Below are positions 9,475 through 16,825 of a DNA stretch of 64,000 nt, one piece after another (position 1 is the first letter of the stretch; each line of letters begins with the position of its first letter). The stretch comes from Caldicellulosiruptor naganoensis (lineage in GTDB: Bacteria > Bacillota > Thermoanaerobacteria > Caldicellulosiruptorales > Caldicellulosiruptoraceae), in contig NZ_CP113864.1 of assembly GCF_026914285.1 (NCBI RefSeq), forward strand, positions 471,501 to 535,500. Reading direction: 5' to 3'. Made by a program: the position numbers and the translations under genes. The notes under the pieces were generated by a model that did not search any database, was not told the origin of the DNA, and was given only the letters and a program-made list of their open reading frames with translations.

Positions 9475-11115
9475 ATGTACAAGATTTTAATCGTTGATGA
9501 TGATATGCTTATAAGAAAGGGAATTAGAAATGTAATTAGATGGAAAGATTTTGACTGTGAGATCTGTGCCGAAGCTTCAACTGGCGAAGAGGCCTTAGAG
9601 CTTATTAAAAAGTTTACGCCTGACATAGTCATTACAGACATCAGAATGCCTAACATGGATGGAATTGAGCTAATTGAGAGAATAAAGGCCATTTTGCCTC
9701 AGTGCAAGATTATTATTCTCACGGCTTACAGAGAATTTGAATATGCTCAAAGAGCCATAAAATTTGGTGCATTTGATTTTTTGCTAAAGCCAACAAAGGT
9801 GGAAGATATAATAAATGTTGTTCAAAAAGCTATTGCCGAGATAAATAAGGAAAAAACAATGATAGAAGAACTTGAGAAGATAAATAGACTTTTACAAGAG
9901 AAATTGCCAATTTTGAGAGAAAACTTTTTGTTCAATGTCATATTTGAGATGATTACAAATGAAGATGAAATTGTCCAAATGGCAGAAGTATATAAAATTG
10001 ATATAAAGAACTTTGTCATGATTTTGGCAGAATGTGGAATAAAAGAAGAAAACGAAAAACCAAATAGTCATTTGTATCTTTTGGGTGTTTCTAATATACT
10101 GAATGATTTTATTGATAAAGATTGTTCCATATATACAATATACTTAAACAATTCTCAAGCAGTCTATGTTGTAAGTTTTGAATGTGAACCTTCCAAAAAA
10201 GAGGAGTTAGAGTTTTTTGAACTTTTAAAACAACTCAAAAAAGCAGCTATTGAATGTTTTAACATAGATCTAACATTAGTTGTCAGTACATGGGGTTACG
10301 GTATTGTGGAGCTTCCAAACAAATTCAAAGAGTGCATTGATGCTATTAACTACAAGTTTTACTTTGACAATGAAGACATAATATATTACAAAGACCTTTC
10401 ACATCTTTTTGTGTATGTTGATGATAAAAAATTAAAATATTTGAAAAATGAAATTATTTCAAATGTAAGATATGGCAATATTTCAAATATAGATATACTA
10501 TTATCAGAACTTGAAGAGACATTAAAAAAATCAAAAGTTGACAAACAATATATATTCAATCTATATTATCTTATGTTAATTGAAATCAACATGATAAAAG
10601 CTCAGGTTTTGTCAAGCTCAAGCCAATATGAACAAGAAGACAAGCTGCAAGACATTGAGTTTTTGAGTGAGATTTTAAAATGTAAAAGTATTTCTGAGCT
10701 AAATGGTGTACTTAAAATGTCAATCCAAAAGACAATCGAAGAGGTACAAAAGCACAACCAGAGCAAGATGGGCAGCTTAATTAAAAAGGTGATTGAATAC
10801 ATTAAGGCAAATTACTCTTACAATGAAATATCACTTTCTGAGATTTCGGAAAAGTTCTTTGTAAGTCCTTCATACTTAAGTAGACTATTCAAAAAGGAAA
10901 CAGGAAAAAACCTTTCTGATTTTATAAATGAATACAGAATTGAGAAGGCTAAAGAGCTTCTTGCAACAACTGATTTGAAAACATATGAGGTGGCAGATAA
11001 AGTGGGCATCCCGGACCCTCACTATTTTTCGAGGATATTTAAGCGATATACAGGTTATAGCCCCTCTGAGTACAAAGAAGTAGTAAAGTTTAAGAATGTA
11101 AGGTTGAATGGATAG
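9475..11115 (+). CDS. YesN-type AraC-family response regulator
   Basis: 546-residue DNA-binding response regulator. The N-terminal receiver shows the acidic pocket VDDD, the phospho-acceptor Asp55 in VITDIRMP and the conserved FLLKPTK lysine. A long middle region is followed by two C-terminal AraC/XylS helix-turn-helix motifs (about 445-540) ending in the family signature HYFSRIFKRYTGYSPSEYK. The start at 9475 follows AGAGGTG. The likely targets are the transporter genes at 1.1-4.6 kb and the SLH hydrolase upstream, but no binding site was identified. A weak hairpin separates it from the convergent MFS gene. Confidence 0.93.
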   Translation: MYKILIVDDDMLIRKGIRNVIRWKDFDCEICAEASTGEEALELIKKFTPDIVITDIRMPNMDGIELIERIKAILPQCKIIILTAYREFEYAQRAIKFGAFDFLLKPTKVEDIINVVQKAIAEINKEKTMIEELEKINRLLQEKLPILRENFLFNVIFEMITNEDEIVQMAEVYKIDIKNFVMILAECGIKEENEKPNSHLYLLGVSNILNDFIDKDCSIYTIYLNNSQAVYVVSFECEPSKKEELEFFELLKQLKKAAIECFNIDLTLVVSTWGYGIVELPNKFKECIDAINYKFYFDNEDIIYYKDLSHLFVYVDDKKLKYLKNEIISNVRYGNISNIDILLSELEETLKKSKVDKQYIFNLYYLMLIEINMIKAQVLSSSSQYEQEDKLQDIEFLSEILKCKSISELNGVLKMSIQKTIEEVQKHNQSKMGSLIKKVIEYIKANYSYNEISLSEISEKFFVSPSYLSRLFKKETGKNLSDFINEYRIEKAKELLATTDLKTYEVADKVGIPDPHYFSRIFKRYTGYSPSEYKEVVKFKNVRLNG

Positions 11116-11120
11116 AAAAA

Positions 11121-11154
11121 TGGGGCAACAGCTTTTGATATTGAGCTGGCCCCA
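11121..11154. terminator. Hairpin between convergent genes
   Basis: Stem of TGGGGC and CAGCT pairing with AGCTGGCCCCA, interrupted by a two-base bulge. There is no real T-run. It lies between the ends of the regulator and the MFS gene, so a terminator role is plausible but weak. Confidence 0.45.
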
Positions 11155-11180
11155 GGTCATCAATTTTCGATTAACCATTT

Positions 11181-12401
11181 TTAATCTCTTTTTAAGCTAA
11201 GCACTTTCAAAAGAGATATAGAAGCAATAATTGCAAGGACTGCACCAAATATAAACGGTGCGGAAGGTGAGATATACTGCCACAAAAATCCAGCTATCAA
11301 GCTTGCAGGAAATGCAAATATTCCAACTGCACCATTGTAAAGTCCATAAGCGGTTCCTCTTTTTTCAGGCTCAACTAAATCAGCAACAAGTGCCTTTTCA
11401 ACACCTTCTGTAAGACCATAATATAGACCGTATAGAATGTACAATATAACTATTTGATATGTCTTTGTTGCAAGGCCGAAGCCCAAGTAAATCAAGGCAT
11501 ACACAATCCAGCCAGCGACAATTAAATGTTGACGTTTTATTCTATCTGAAAGAAGTCCTGCAGGATATGCACTGATTGTGGTGATAAAGTTAAATGCCGC
11601 TAACATCAAAAATATCTCTAAGATACTCAAACCTCTGTTTTGAGCTTGAAGTATCAAAAACGCATCTGAAGAGTTACCAAGTGTGAAGATTGCAATTGTG
11701 AGAAGATACAGCTTAAATCTTTTGTCAAAACCTTTTAAAGAAAGGTTCACTTTGTTTGCACTGCTGCTTCCATTTTTAACATCTACAGCAAATGCAACTA
11801 TGAGAAAAAGGGCAATAAATACTGGGAAGATTGAAATTAAAACTAAAATCTTAAATAGATGATCTGTGAGTCTGATGGCATTTTTTGAAGAAAAATAGAT
11901 AACTACAGAACCTACCAAAAGTGCCAGTATTGCACCTGCCGGGTCCATTGCTCTATTAAAACCAAACGCCTTTCCAAGCTCTTCTTTTTTTGTGGTGTTT
12001 GCAATTAGTGCATCTCTTGGAGATGTTCTAATACCCTTGCCCACTCTGTCGAGAAACCTTATTATCAATACAAATACCCAGTTGTTTGCGAAGTACAAAA
12101 GCGGTTTTGAAATTGCAGAAAGGCCATAGCCCAAAGTGACAAGCCATTTTCGCTGATTTAACTTGTCAGAAAGATACCCTGAGAAGATTTTTAAAATTGT
12201 TGCAGTTGAATCTGCCACTCCTTCTATAAGCCCTATAATAGATGTTTTTGTGTTCAGGACATTTTTCAAAAAAAGAGGAAGTGCTCTTATTGTCAGCTCA
12301 CTTGAAAAGTCGTTTAAAAAGCTCACAAAGCCAAATATGAACGCATTCCACGGTATACCAAAGACTTTCTTTTCCTGAATTTTTGAATTCTTGTTATTCA
12401 T
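11181..12401 (-). CDS. MFS transporter, full-length copy
   Basis: About 406-residue major facilitator with twelve hydrophobic segments and the inter-helix 2-3 motif as GYLSDKLNQRKW. A second such motif, GLLSDRIKRQ, sits at the start of the second half. DRVGKGIRTSPRDALIA is typical of an uncharacterised Firmicute/archaeal MFS group; the substrate is unknown. The ATG at 12401 is chosen because AAAGGAG lies 9-10 bases before it; longer readings run into the end of the upstream regulator gene. The first 357 bp around the start are repeated at 14456-14812 because of an IS1634-like insertion. This intact copy is therefore cut off from the promoter at 15.2 kb and now lies behind the left end of the IS, so it may be silent or driven from within the IS. 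Confidence 0.9.
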   Translation of the reverse strand: MNNKNSKIQEKKVFGIPWNAFIFGFVSFLNDFSSELTIRALPLFLKNVLNTKTSIIGLIEGVADSTATILKIFSGYLSDKLNQRKWLVTLGYGLSAISKPLLYFANNWVFVLIIRFLDRVGKGIRTSPRDALIANTTKKEELGKAFGFNRAMDPAGAILALLVGSVVIYFSSKNAIRLTDHLFKILVLISIFPVFIALFLIVAFAVDVKNGSSSANKVNLSLKGFDKRFKLYLLTIAIFTLGNSSDAFLILQAQNRGLSILEIFLMLAAFNFITTISAYPAGLLSDRIKRQHLIVAGWIVYALIYLGFGLATKTYQIVILYILYGLYYGLTEGVEKALVADLVEPEKRGTAYGLYNGAVGIFAFPASLIAGFLWQYISPSAPFIFGAVLAIIASISLLKVLSLKRD

Positions 12402-12473
12402 CCTCTTCATCTCCTTTTTCTTCGTTCTGCCATTCAAATTCAAGCTCAAACTTGATGGTGTCAACTCTTTTTT
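12117..12473. repeat. 357-bp direct repeat, left copy (target duplication)
   Basis: This segment is repeated, as far as read base by base, without a mismatch at 14456-14812. Identity starts exactly after one IS end and stops exactly before the other. It covers the first 95 codons of the MFS gene and the last ~25 codons of the upstream regulator. Such long, variable target duplications are the hallmark described for IS1634. Confidence 0.92.
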
Positions 12474-12613
12474 CTTGACTTTGTCAGTTAAGAGGTGTTT
12501 TTGAGCTAACAAAAAATAACAAAGTCTTAATTTATGCGGGTTTCAAGAAGAGAAAAATAAAAAATTTTAAAAAATGTAGGGACAAATTTTAGCTTAATAT
12601 ATACTGAATTTGC

Positions 12614-12642
12614 TTGACTTTTTAAATATTTTGTGGTACAAT
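12614..12642 (+). promoter_or_regulatory. Transposase promoter
   Basis: TTGACT, a 17-bp spacer and TACAAT lie 30 bp before the transposase start, inside the IS. Confidence 0.65.
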
Positions 12643-12671
12643 ATAACAAACTATCTTCAAGGAGTTGCCAT

Positions 12672-14375
12672 ATGTTTGTCAAAATTACTAATGCTGGCGG
12701 TTATCAGTATGTTAGGTTAGTCGAAAATTACCGTGAAAATGGTAAAGTAAAGCAAAGAGTACTATTTAACTTTGGTAGACTTGATATTCTCAAAGATGAC
12801 CCCGCTTTTAAAAACATTGTAAAAAAACTATCTGATATTGTCGCTGAAACAACTACTGAGAATGCAAAAGCTGTTACTATTGAATCTGAAGAAGATATTT
12901 CGGATGCAGTTGTAAAAAACTGGGGATACATTGTATACAGAAAGTTATGGCAGGAGCTTGAAATTGATAAGTTTTTAAAAGGGAAAGCAGCAAAAGAGAG
13001 AAAGATAAAATTTGATGTAGACAAAGTAAGTTTTTTAATGACCATACAGAGATTGATAGAGCCAATGAGCAAACTAAGAACTTATCATCAGAGAAGCAAA
13101 TATTTTGGATTTGAAGAGGATATAGATTTGAATCAATTGTACAGGTGTTTAGATTTTCTTGACAGTGTAAAAGAAGATTTAGAGACATACCTGTATCAGA
13201 GAAATAAAGACTTATTTAAGATGGTAGTTGATGTAGTGTTTTATGATGTGACGACAATATACTTTGAGAGTTGTAGAGCGGATGAACTTAAAAATTTTGG
13301 GTTTAGCAAAGACAACAAGGTAAATGAAGTGCAAGTTGTATTAGGGCTTTTGGTGGACAAAGAAGGCAGACCGATAGGGTATGAACTTTTTCCTGGTAAT
13401 ACGATAGATAGCAAGACGATGGTAAAGATACTGAGGAAGCTGAAGGAAAAATTTAGTATAGATAAGATAATAATAGTAGCAGACAAAGGGCTTAACAGCA
13501 GAATAAATTTAAAGATGATAAAAGAAGCTGGGTACGACTATATAGTAGCAAGCAGATTAAAGAATGCAAGTAAAGAAATTTTAGATGAAGTTTTTAATGA
13601 AGAAGGATATAAAAGACTTGATGGCAAAAGATGTTTGAATGCTGAAGAAATTTATGGTGATGAATTCAAATATAAGGTATTGGAAAGAACAAATATTGTC
13701 AAGGATGAAGAGGGTAAAGAGTTCAAAATAGAAGAGAATTTGATAATAACGTATTCAAGCAAGAGAGCCAAGAAAGACAAAGAAGACAGAGAGAGATTGG
13801 TAAGAAAAGCCAAAGAGCTTTTAGAGAACAAAGGAAGCATAACAGCCTTAGAAAAGAAAGGTGCAAGGAAATATTTGAAGAAGAAATCAAAATCAGAAGA
13901 ATATGTATTGGATGAGGAAGCGATAAAACGAGATGAGAAATTTGACGGTTATTATGCAATTCAAACGAGCAAAAAGGATATGGATGTAGAAGAGGTTTTA
14001 GGAGCATATCACGATTTATGGAAGATAGAACAGTCATTCAGAGTAATGAAAAGCTGTTTAGAAGTGCGACCGATATATCACTTTACAGAAAGCAGAATAA
14101 AAGGACATTTTGTGATATGTTTTTTGGCATTTTTACTGCAAAGGACATTGGAATATATTTTGAGGAGAAAAGGTAAAGGAATAAGTAGTGAAAGGATAAT
14201 GGAAGCAATATATTCAATGAACTTTTTTGAAATAGAGATAAAAGGGAAGAAATATTTGATAAAGCAAAAAATTGAGGGAGAAGCTGGAGATATACTGAAT
14301 GTAATGAAGATAAAGGGTCCAAAAAACTTCATGACATATGAGGAAGGCTTAGAATTTATTGGTATTAGCAAATGA
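12672..14375 (+). CDS. IS1634-family transposase
   Basis: 567-residue DDE transposase, complete. The ATG at 12672 follows CAAGGAG. The N-terminus (FVKITNAGGYQYVRLVENYRE) and the catalytic regions match the IS1634 group of IS4-like enzymes. The first Asp is in DVVFYDVTTIYFES, the second in IIIVADKGLNS, and the Glu in the YHDLWKIEQSFRVMK segment, followed by RPIYHFTESRIKGH. No frameshift is seen and its own promoter is present, so it is probably active. Confidence 0.93.
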   Translation: MFVKITNAGGYQYVRLVENYRENGKVKQRVLFNFGRLDILKDDPAFKNIVKKLSDIVAETTTENAKAVTIESEEDISDAVVKNWGYIVYRKLWQELEIDKFLKGKAAKERKIKFDVDKVSFLMTIQRLIEPMSKLRTYHQRSKYFGFEEDIDLNQLYRCLDFLDSVKEDLETYLYQRNKDLFKMVVDVVFYDVTTIYFESCRADELKNFGFSKDNKVNEVQVVLGLLVDKEGRPIGYELFPGNTIDSKTMVKILRKLKEKFSIDKIIIVADKGLNSRINLKMIKEAGYDYIVASRLKNASKEILDEVFNEEGYKRLDGKRCLNAEEIYGDEFKYKVLERTNIVKDEEGKEFKIEENLIITYSSKRAKKDKEDRERLVRKAKELLENKGSITALEKKGARKYLKKKSKSEEYVLDEEAIKRDEKFDGYYAIQTSKKDMDVEEVLGAYHDLWKIEQSFRVMKSCLEVRPIYHFTESRIKGHFVICFLAFLLQRTLEYILRRKGKGISSERIMEAIYSMNFFEIEIKGKKYLIKQKIEGEAGDILNVMKIKGPKNFMTYEEGLEFIGISK

Positions 14376-14455
14376 TGTAGTGACAAAATTGAGGTCCATA
14401 TTTTGTCAATCCCAGTCCTCCCAAGCTTTTTGAGCTTCAAACTGACAAAGTCAAG

Positions 14456-14740
14456 AGAAAGGCCATAGCCCAAAGTGACAAGCCATTTTCGCTGATTTAA
14501 CTTGTCAGAAAGATACCCTGAGAAGATTTTTAAAATTGTTGCAGTTGAATCTGCCACTCCTTCTATAAGCCCTATAATAGATGTTTTTGTGTTCAGGACA
14601 TTTTTCAAAAAAAGAGGAAGTGCTCTTATTGTCAGCTCACTTGAAAAGTCGTTTAAAAAGCTCACAAAGCCAAATATGAACGCATTCCACGGTATACCAA
14701 AGACTTTCTTTTCCTGAATTTTTGAATTCTTGTTATTCAT
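14456..14740 (-). pseudogene. Truncated MFS transporter fragment
   Basis: The first 95 codons of the MFS gene, identical to the start of the full copy at 12401. The frame then runs into the IS on its antisense strand and stops near 14078, giving a meaningless tail of ~125 residues. The fragment still has its ribosome-binding site and overlaps the end of the regulator gene by eight bases, so it is probably translated. It would yield about three membrane helices with no transport function. Confidence 0.85.
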
Positions 14741-14812
14741 CCTCTTCATCTCCTTTTTCTTCGTTCTGCCATTCAAATTCAAGCTCAAACTTGATGGTGT
14801 CAACTCTTTTTT
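14456..14812. repeat. 357-bp direct repeat, right copy (target duplication)
   Basis: Matches 12117-12473 over its full length. This copy keeps the natural junction with the regulator gene and its promoter, but its MFS portion stops after 95 codons where the IS begins. Confidence 0.92.
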
Positions 14813-15158
14813 TAATTTTTACCTCCATCTCTACGTTATCAGGAAATTCAAATCTTTTGTCTTCAATGGTAATTGATTTTTCTTGTGCAATTGTGTCGAG
14901 TATCTCTTTTGCGTGAGAGATTAAGTTTTCAGTTTTTCCACTTTTTACTTCTTCGAACCGTGTAATAGTTTGATTTTTGAAATAATCCCTTGAGGAGCCT
15001 TTCCCAAGCCACTCAAGCAAGGCTTTTTTTGAAAACCGCCACTCTCTTCCGATCTTTCGTGCGGGGATATCTTCATCCTTTAAAAGCTGATTAAATGTCT
15101 TGCTTGATATCTCCAAAAACTTAGCCGCCTCTTCAAAGTTCAAAACCTCTTTTTCCAT
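14733..15158 (-). CDS. BldC/excisionase-type DNA-binding regulator
   Basis: 141-residue protein. Residues ~4-55 form a MerR-like winged HTH of the excisionase/BldC type (LNFEEAAKFLEIS, DIPARKIGREWRF, KKALLEWLGKG). The rest is a charged C-terminal region ending in an acidic tail (EEKGDEEDE) of unknown role. The ATG at 15158 has GAGG eight bases before it; a longer reading would start at a GTG inside that site. Its stop overlaps the MFS start by eight bases, the original operon partner before the IS insertion. Four tandem 11-bp repeats overlap its promoter. BldC-type proteins bind direct repeats head to tail, so autorepression is a strong inference. Confidence 0.82.
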   Translation of the reverse strand: MEKEVLNFEEAAKFLEISSKTFNQLLKDEDIPARKIGREWRFSKKALLEWLGKGSSRDYFKNQTITRFEEVKSGKTENLISHAKEILDTIAQEKSITIEDKRFEFPDNVEMEVKIKKRVDTIKFELEFEWQNEEKGDEEDE

Positions 15159-15170
15159 CAAAATCACCTC

Positions 15171-15214
15171 AAATTATAGTTAAGTTACAGTTAATTTATA
15201 GCTATATTATAGTT
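15171..15214 (-). promoter_or_regulatory. Four tandem 11-bp direct repeats, probable operator
   Basis: On the plus strand the units are AAATTATAGTT, AAGTTACAGTT, AATTTATAGCT and ATATTATAGTT, exactly adjacent (15171, 15182, 15193, 15204). The 11-bp period puts every unit on one face of the helix. The array covers the -10 box and the leader of the BldC-like gene. Confidence 0.7.
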
Positions 15215-15234
15215 TAAATGAATCTAAATTGCAA
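15206..15234 (-). promoter_or_regulatory. Promoter of the BldC-like regulator gene
   Basis: On the minus strand TTGCAA (15229-15234), a 17-bp spacer and TATAAT (15206-15211). The -10 box lies inside the fourth 11-bp repeat. Confidence 0.65.
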
Positions 15235-15287
15235 TGCAAAATAATCTTCACCAAGAAAAGGTGCAAAAAAAATAGAGGAGATGTTTC

Positions 15288-15995
15288 TCATCCAGCTAAA
15301 AGTTGTGAACTTGATGTGAAAAAATTTAGTAATCTCAAGTTAATATCTTCACTTTTCTTGTGCTCAGGCGAAAAGAAATTGACAGGTGGTTCTCCGCAAA
15401 CATCAGCGCCGATTATTGTATATTTAGAGCCAAGGTAAGAAAGAATATCAAAGAGGGTGGCAACATCGCAGCTTCCTTGGTCCCATGTTGTTTTTAAAGA
15501 GGAAGAATTCAAAATATCTTTGTCAATGCTTATGTAAATATCAAATTGAGGCTGAATTTTTCTGTATTCTAAGGGTGAAATTGTTTTTAGCTTTTGATTT
15601 TCAACATTCTTTTTTTCCTCTGAAAGTACAAAGACTTCAGCAACATTTTCTAATTCACATGCGTCTTTTAACCACGATCCACAGCTGACAAATCCTTCAA
15701 AAAAGTTTGAGTAGTCAATGTGCTTATCAAAGACGATTAAAGAGATTTTTTGAGAAATGTTTTTGAGAAGCACCAATGAAAAATGATGAAAGTCACCTGA
15801 ACCAAGAAAACACAACGAATTTTTTATATTTTTAATTCTCTCAGAAATCATTATTAGAGTACTTTTTGAACACATATATCTTGTTGATCTTATATTGCTA
15901 AGATCAACTGTTTTACATAAGCTTTTGAGTCTTGGCTGAAAGGAATAATAATTGTCAAACATTAACATATAAGAAGAAGACAATAAGCATTTCAA
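15288..15995 (-). CDS. Arginase/ureohydrolase-fold protein
   Basis: 235-residue protein with the metal-binding motifs of the arginase/agmatinase superfamily. GSGDFHH (residues 66-71) stands for GGDH; DKHID (90-94) for DAHxD; SIDKD (156-160) for SxDxD; a late GADVCGE carries the terminal acidic residue. It is shorter than true arginases (about 300) and lacks the usual DPxxAPG loop, so the substrate is unknown; it should not be called arginase. The TTG start at 15995 is supported by AAGGAG 11 bases upstream; an in-frame ATG further in has no such site. It stands alone, divergent from the small winged-helix gene. Confidence 0.72.
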   Translation of the reverse strand: MKCLLSSSYMLMFDNYYSFQPRLKSLCKTVDLSNIRSTRYMCSKSTLIMISERIKNIKNSLCFLGSGDFHHFSLVLLKNISQKISLIVFDKHIDYSNFFEGFVSCGSWLKDACELENVAEVFVLSEEKKNVENQKLKTISPLEYRKIQPQFDIYISIDKDILNSSSLKTTWDQGSCDVATLFDILSYLGSKYTIIGADVCGEPPVNFFSPEHKKSEDINLRLLNFFTSSSQLLAG

Positions 15996-16172
15996 TTGCT
16001 CATCATCTCCTTCTTAGTTTTGTGTATTGCTGCTTTCAACTTAAGATTATATCATTCTTTGCTAATCTTTTTTCCTTACTGTTAGAAATCCAAGAAATAG
16101 TGGTAATATATTTACTGAAACAGTGAAAAAAAAGAATTAACATTTTAAAAGTGTGAAAGGGGAGAAAGCAAG

Positions 16173-16349
16173 ATGGATTCAAAAGAAATTGTGTTACAGG
16201 CGCTAAAAAGCTCTGACCAACCTTTGAAAATCCAAGACATTGTTGAAAAAACAGGGCTTGATAGAAAAGAAATTGAAAAGGCAATAAAAGATCTTAAAAA
16301 TGAAGGTTTGATAGAGTCGCCAAAGCGCTGTTATTATCAGGCAAAATGA
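16173..16349 (+). CDS. Small winged-helix protein (58 residues)
   Basis: A short gene with a strong ribosome-binding site (AAAGGGGAG) 8-9 bases before the ATG. The product is a single winged-helix domain: a first helix MDSKEIVLQALKSS, a recognition-helix region KIQDIVEKTGLDRKEIEKAIKDLKNEG, and a wing ending IESPKRCYYQAK. It resembles stand-alone DprA-like or MarR-like winged helices in Clostridia. It probably binds DNA. A possible structured RNA follows within 25 bases and the pullulanase gene lies 480 bp downstream, but no functional link is shown. Confidence 0.7.
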   Translation: MDSKEIVLQALKSSDQPLKIQDIVEKTGLDRKEIEKAIKDLKNEGLIESPKRCYYQAK

Positions 16350-16369
16350 GAGTATTCGAAAAACTTTAA

Positions 16370-16518
16370 AAAAAGGCGGGAAAACCTTTGAGTGAAGGTG
16401 CAAAGAAAATTACAACAAAATGAAGAAACTCCCTTAAATTAGGGTACTTGTAATATAGAAGGTATTGATGTATAGAGGGTTGGGCGAAATGTCAAGCGGC
16501 CTTCTTTTTTTTTAATGC
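16370..16518 (+). ncRNA. Candidate structured RNA with terminator
   Basis: Several nested pairings can be read: AAGGC near 16374 with GCCTT at 16499-16503; a CCTT/AAGG hairpin at 16385-16398; ATTACAA (16409) with TTGTAAT (16448), enclosing CCCT/AGGG. The final part forms a GGTTG/CGGCC stem followed by TTC and nine T, like a terminator. No known riboswitch consensus could be matched. It could be a small RNA or simply the 3' leader of the small winged-helix gene. Confidence 0.35.
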
Positions 16519-16566
16519 ATAATTTAATATCACCTTTCAATACACACAAATGTTTGATATTGGTTA

Positions 16567-16593
16567 TTATTCAAAATTATTATTTTTGAATAA
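16567..16593. repeat. Perfect inverted repeat upstream of the pullulanase promoter
   Basis: TTATTCAAAA and TTTTGAATAA pair over 10 bp with a 7-base centre, about 65 bp before the -35 box. It could be a regulator site; the rest of the AT-rich 16519-16825 stretch shows only the promoter. Confidence 0.4.
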
Positions 16594-16656
16594 CTCTATT
16601 TATTTTTGTATATTATTCACAAATTTGAGCGACTAAAATATACAATCTGCAGCATA

Positions 16657-16685
16657 TTGACAATTTTCATCAAAAATTATATAAT
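16657..16685 (+). promoter_or_regulatory. Consensus sigma-A promoter of the pullulanase gene
   Basis: TTGACA (16657-16662), exactly 17 bp, then TATAAT (16680-16685): a perfect match in both boxes. The predicted leader is about 135 bases long. Confidence 0.85.
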
Positions 16686-16825
16686 CAAAACAAAGCCAAG
16701 CAAACATTTGCATAAACTTTTAGCCTCTTAAAAATTTTTTCATTGTCAATTTTAACTTATGTGTAAAGCCTAATTTAATCTTAGCTTTCATTGTTTTTAA
16801 TCCAATTTAAAGGAGGTTTATGTTA

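Larger units (their letters stand above)
12474..14455 (+). mobile_element. IS1634-like (IS4-related) insertion sequence
   Basis: A 1982-bp element with 16-bp perfect terminal inverted repeats (CTTGACTTTGTCAGTT at the left; the same on the opposite strand at the right), one intact transposase gene and its own promoter. The ends abut the 357-bp direct repeats with no ambiguity. It splits a two-gene operon on the minus strand. Perfect flanking repeats and an intact transposase argue for a recent insertion. Confidence 0.92.

Noticed and set aside
4740..14455. A composite transposon bounded by the ISL3 and IS1634-like elements
   Set aside because: The two elements belong to different families with different ends, and each has its own target duplication.
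14078..14803. A 241-codon minus-strand frame as an independent gene
   Set aside because: It is the duplicated MFS start joined to antisense IS sequence, a product of the insertion.
16370..16518. A c-di-GMP-I (GEMM) riboswitch, suggested by the GGTGCAAAG word
   Set aside because: The flanking receptor sequences and the second hairpin of GEMM are missing; only one short word fits.
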